NCBI GenBank assembly: GCA_015231995.1
Contig: JADGAO010000210.1
Location: 1 to 5,540 of the forward strand
Length of the DNA: 5,540 nucleotides
Reading direction: 5' to 3'
Source: Nitrospinota bacterium
GTDB taxonomy: Bacteria > Nitrospinota_A > UBA7883 > JACRLM01
In this document: positions 5,539 to 5,540 of the stretch, in pieces
How the letters are laid out: every line of letters starts with the position of its first letter
How positions within the stretch are numbered: the stretch's first letter is position 1
Made by a program: the position numbers and the translations under genes
Notes under the pieces: model-generated
The model's database searches: none
The model's input: only the letters and a program-made list of their open reading frames with translations
Told to the model about the DNA's origin: nothing

Positions 5539-5540
5539 CC

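Noticed and set aside
1..5540. tRNA, rRNA, CRISPR array, transposase, toxin-antitoxin or phage genes
   Set aside because: Nothing resembling these was found by reading both strands; the palindromes are not regularly spaced like CRISPR repeats.

Overview
The window is a compact four-gene operon read entirely on the minus strand, with no gene on the plus strand. In transcription order (right to left) it encodes: coaBC, the bifunctional CoA-biosynthesis flavoprotein; a family 4 iron-sulfur uracil-DNA glycosylase; a bifunctional class A penicillin-binding protein of the PBP1A type; and LarE, the sulfur insertase of nickel-pincer nucleotide synthesis. Every internal junction is a stop/start overlap of one to four bases, so the four genes are almost certainly one transcript with coupled translation.

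The operon is driven from the right. About 20 bases upstream of the coaBC ATG is a perfect extended -10 element with no recognisable -35, giving a predicted leader of only about 13 nt. Upstream of it, from 5352 to 5540, there is no gene. Instead there are five consecutive inverted repeats; the nearest is placed where an activator could bind and the outermost look like dispersed intergenic repeats. At the left end, after the larE stop, come two strong stem-loops without a U-tract and another dispersed-repeat-like sequence at the edge.

The sequence is moderately GC-rich and uses GTG and TTG starts freely. A class A PBP with a GT51 and an OB-like insert, a Fe-S UDG and a three-cysteine LarE suggest a diderm, probably anaerobic or microaerophilic bacterium of the deltaproteobacterial, Nitrospirota or Nitrospinota sort. 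That placement is inference from protein style only. Both window ends lie in repeat-like sequence, as expected of an assembly contig broken at dispersed repeats.

The genes are individually ordinary and complete: CoA synthesis, base-excision repair, peptidoglycan synthesis, and a rare Ni cofactor. I see no new multi-protein defence or mobile system. The points most worth a second look are the palindrome-dense promoter region, the orphan LarE with three cysteines suited to a Fe-S cluster, and the unusual housekeeping assortment locked together by overlapping starts.
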